Shown: positions 62,601 to 64,000 of the stretch, in pieces | Numbering within the stretch: the first letter of the stretch is position 1 | How the letters are laid out: every line of letters starts with the position of its first letter | NCBI RefSeq assembly: GCF_018687715.1 | Contig: NC_056755.1 | Location: 37,792,001 to 37,856,000 of the forward strand | DNA length: 64,000 nt | From: Carya illinoinensis | Taxonomy: Eukaryota; Streptophyta; Magnoliopsida; Fagales; Juglandaceae | Reading direction: 5' to 3' | Position numbers and translations under genes: made by a program | The notes under the pieces: generated by a model | Told to the model about the DNA's origin: nothing | The model's input: only the letters and a program-made list of their open reading frames with translations | Databases searched by the model: none

Positions 62601-62861
62601 CCCAGAACCCCCATCAATGGCGTCAGAGAAGCCCCTCTTGGCACCAGAGACCACCAGCAAGCTCTTCAGCATCCCAAGTGGGTACCCAGCCCGGTCCTCC
62701 GCCACTACTCCGTTTTCTCTTTCCGGTGAGCCGGACCCGGGCAGGCCAAGTCGTAGCTCAGTGGCCTTGAGGTTCAAGCCCCCACTGGACCTCTCAGAGC
62801 CTTCCATTGAAGGAGAAGCCTCTGACAAACCTATGTAATCATGCTCTAAAGGCACAGACAT
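59612..62861 (-). CDS. Aux/IAA transcriptional repressor (IAA8/IAA9 type)
   Basis: Auxin-response repressor: binds ARFs, recruits TOPLESS and is degraded through TIR1/AFB when auxin is present. Five coding exons (62861-62371, 61410-61181, 60556-60415, 59929-59868, 59649-59612) join in frame to 320 aa. Domain I is [14 protein letters not shown] (about 29-42; EAR motif). Domain II degron is VGWPPIRS (from about 168). The PB1 domain (III/IV) runs from [20 protein letters not shown] to [17 protein letters not shown], with the basic lysine (about 204) and the OPCA acidic cluster both present. [11 protein letters not shown] and the KFKSRN end serve as nuclear signals. The glycine/serine-rich, long N-terminus places it with IAA8/IAA9. 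The start is the ATG at 62861; the in-frame codon just upstream is TTG. The donor of intron 1 reads AAA|GTAAC, so retention gives an immediate stop. Introns are long (~960, 624, 485 and 218 bp). Confidence 0.96.
62115..62161 (-). mobile_element. Minute retro-insertion in IAA intron 1
   Basis: GTATAATCTTTTAACATTT (62115-62133) and GTATAATCTATTAACATTT (62143-62161), 19 bp with one mismatch, flank the 9-bp TTTTGATCG. On the minus strand the junction reads TACCGATCAAAAAAA, the same tail as in the PETs introns. A weaker, A/T-only case follows at about 62183-62215 (TTACCTATAAAAAAA on minus). Confidence 0.7.
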
Positions 62862-63051
62862 CAAAAACTCACCAAAACTTTAATTAACAGTTATAACACC
62901 CACAAAAGCACAAATTGCCTTTTGACAAGAGGAAGAAGAAGCAGCAGTTTAGAGCAGACACTCAGGGATACAGAGTGTAAAAGGTTATGGGGTTGATGAT
63001 TATGAAGACGAAGAAAAGTGAAGCTTCTATGGGCTTTTGCCACTCTTTTGT

Positions 63052-63059
63052 TCTATATA
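63052..63059 (-). promoter_or_regulatory. Possible TATA box of the IAA gene
   Basis: Minus strand TTATATAG lies about 190 bp upstream of the ATG, with a GA-rich tract (about 63071-63083 on plus as CTCTCT) just upstream. Would give a leader of about 160 nt. A longer, spliced leader is not excluded. Confidence 0.4.
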
Positions 63060-63099
63060 ACCTGCATCTTCTCTCTCTCTCTAGTCTGTACTGTAGCCT

Positions 63100-64000
63100 G
63101 CAACTAGAAATGGATTTAAAAAGAAACAAGTTTGTAAAAGACACTGTGTATAACGAGAGAAAATGGAACTTGTTTGCTTTTTTTTTTCGGATCGTTTTAA
63201 AAACTTTTTGTGGGCAACCACTCCAAGAAAACATTCCAATACTACCCTTTCTTTAATCCAAGAAAAAAAAAATTCTTTCCTTTTATTCTGAAAAAATATT
63301 TAACGAAAATACTCTCGTATACCGGGAAAATACTAACGTACACGGGGTAAACCAAAAGGACTGAAATAGAGATAGCAGTGAGCACCCGAGCCTAGAGGCA
63401 GCGGGGTTGTGCGGAATCGCAGAAAGAGAGAGGACGGGCCGTGTCGCTGAGAAGCTGCCAAAATTGCTCGGACTTTCGAGCATGAACGGGTAGAGGATCA
63501 CTGCGACGTAAAGAAAGGTGAAGATTTTTTTTGGCGGTTATGGTGTTTGGACGCTCGGAAAAGTTGAAAGAGGCTGGAAAGTGTGGGAATTTTGAGAAAG
63601 CTGACAGGGAAGACAAAAGACATCTTGGAGGCCTCGCATCGTAGACGTATCAGAGAACGAACAGAAAATAATTGAAAACACAAAAAATAATAATAGGGCA
63701 ATTTTAAGTAACCGAAATTAGAGTTTTCTCATTTCTGTGCGTGAAAGAACCGACTCCAAGAGTCGGTTCTGTGCGTAAACCGTCCGGTTTTGTATATATT
63801 TTAGGATCAAATTAATATATATTGGTTTTGTATTTTTAATAATCCGTTCTAAACTATTATTTTTAGTTTTATCGGTTCGGTTTCATTTTTTAATTTTAAT
63901 CAAGTATTACTATTATTAAAAAAATATAATTTTTTAATATATACTAATTAATTAAAAAAATATAATTAATATACTAATATATTATGTATTTATTAAAAAG
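63100..64000. other. Upstream region of IAA, no gene recognised
   Basis: About 63340-63650 is GC-richer than the flanks and could include a leader exon of the IAA gene or an unrelated exon, but no frame shows recognisable protein. The last 250 bp are AT-rich repeat-like sequence. Confidence 0.45.
63746..63770. repeat. Perfect 11-bp hairpin (AGAACCGACTC / GAGTCGGTTCT)
   Basis: Stem arms 63746-63756 and 63760-63770 with a CAA loop. Followed by AT-rich sequence with CGGTTCGGTTTC-type motifs. Possibly the terminus of a repeat extending beyond the window. Confidence 0.7.

Overview
The window looks like nuclear DNA of a woody dicot. It is AT-rich, its genes have GT-AG introns, and plant retroelements, MITEs and a plastid-DNA insertion are scattered through it. 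From memory, the recurrent GATGAGAT-rich dispersed repeat suggests Fagales (walnut/pecan/oak relatives); this is an inference with low confidence.

I support five host genes. On the minus strand at the left edge is a casein kinase 1-like gene (1-2967, 3' end outside the window). A single-exon TMEM234-type membrane protein lies on the plus strand (17204-17623). A secreted galactose oxidase/GLOX-type aldehyde oxidase has three exons on the minus strand (21393-23889). The chloroplast EF-Ts polyprotein PETs lies on the plus strand (coding 40475-47026, four coding exons plus a 5' UTR exon), with two S1 domains, an expanded repetitive linker and two EF-Ts domains, 1338 aa. An Aux/IAA repressor of the IAA8/IAA9 type has five coding exons on the minus strand (59612-62861). 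They share no pathway. The exon chains of CK1, GLOX, PETs and IAA close in frame at GT-AG junctions that I checked by hand.

Most of the rest is transposon-derived. 5.5-9.3 kb: possible degenerate Helitron. 9.5-11.2 kb: dead TTF/DUF4371-type hAT transposase. 11.3-12.0 kb: a MULE-like element with a second one nested inside. 12.5-16.6 kb: dead L1-type LINE (minus strand) lacking its RT core. 19.5-21.0 kb: a cluster of MITEs including a clean Tourist-type element. 24.3-29.4 kb: MITEs, a Copia gag fragment, a Gypsy pol fragment, an 85-bp plastid 16S rDNA insertion and hAT debris. 30.1-38.2 kb: an 8.1-kb Helitron with recognisable 5' TC, 3' hairpin and CTAG, carrying fragments resembling Wun1, methylesterase and branched-chain aminotransferase genes, a ~56-bp satellite array, and a small transcription unit (five 43-45-bp repeats, TATA box, coiled-coil ORF) broken by a MITE. 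The Helitron ends about 250 bp before the likely PETs leader exon. 48.2-55.0 kb: second dead LINE (plus strand), interrupted by a GC-rich Pack-MULE-like element. 55.1-58.2 kb: dead zf-BED hAT transposase with a ~51-bp tandem repeat.

The most unusual small-scale signals are (i) minute retro-insertions, in which only a 9-22-bp tail of the type TACCTATCAAAAAA sits between 13-19-bp target duplications, in introns and next to genes; (ii) at least six small TIR elements with exact 9-bp target duplications; (iii) PETs splice donors overlapping stop codons, so retention of single introns would give S1-only or S1+one-EF-Ts proteins.
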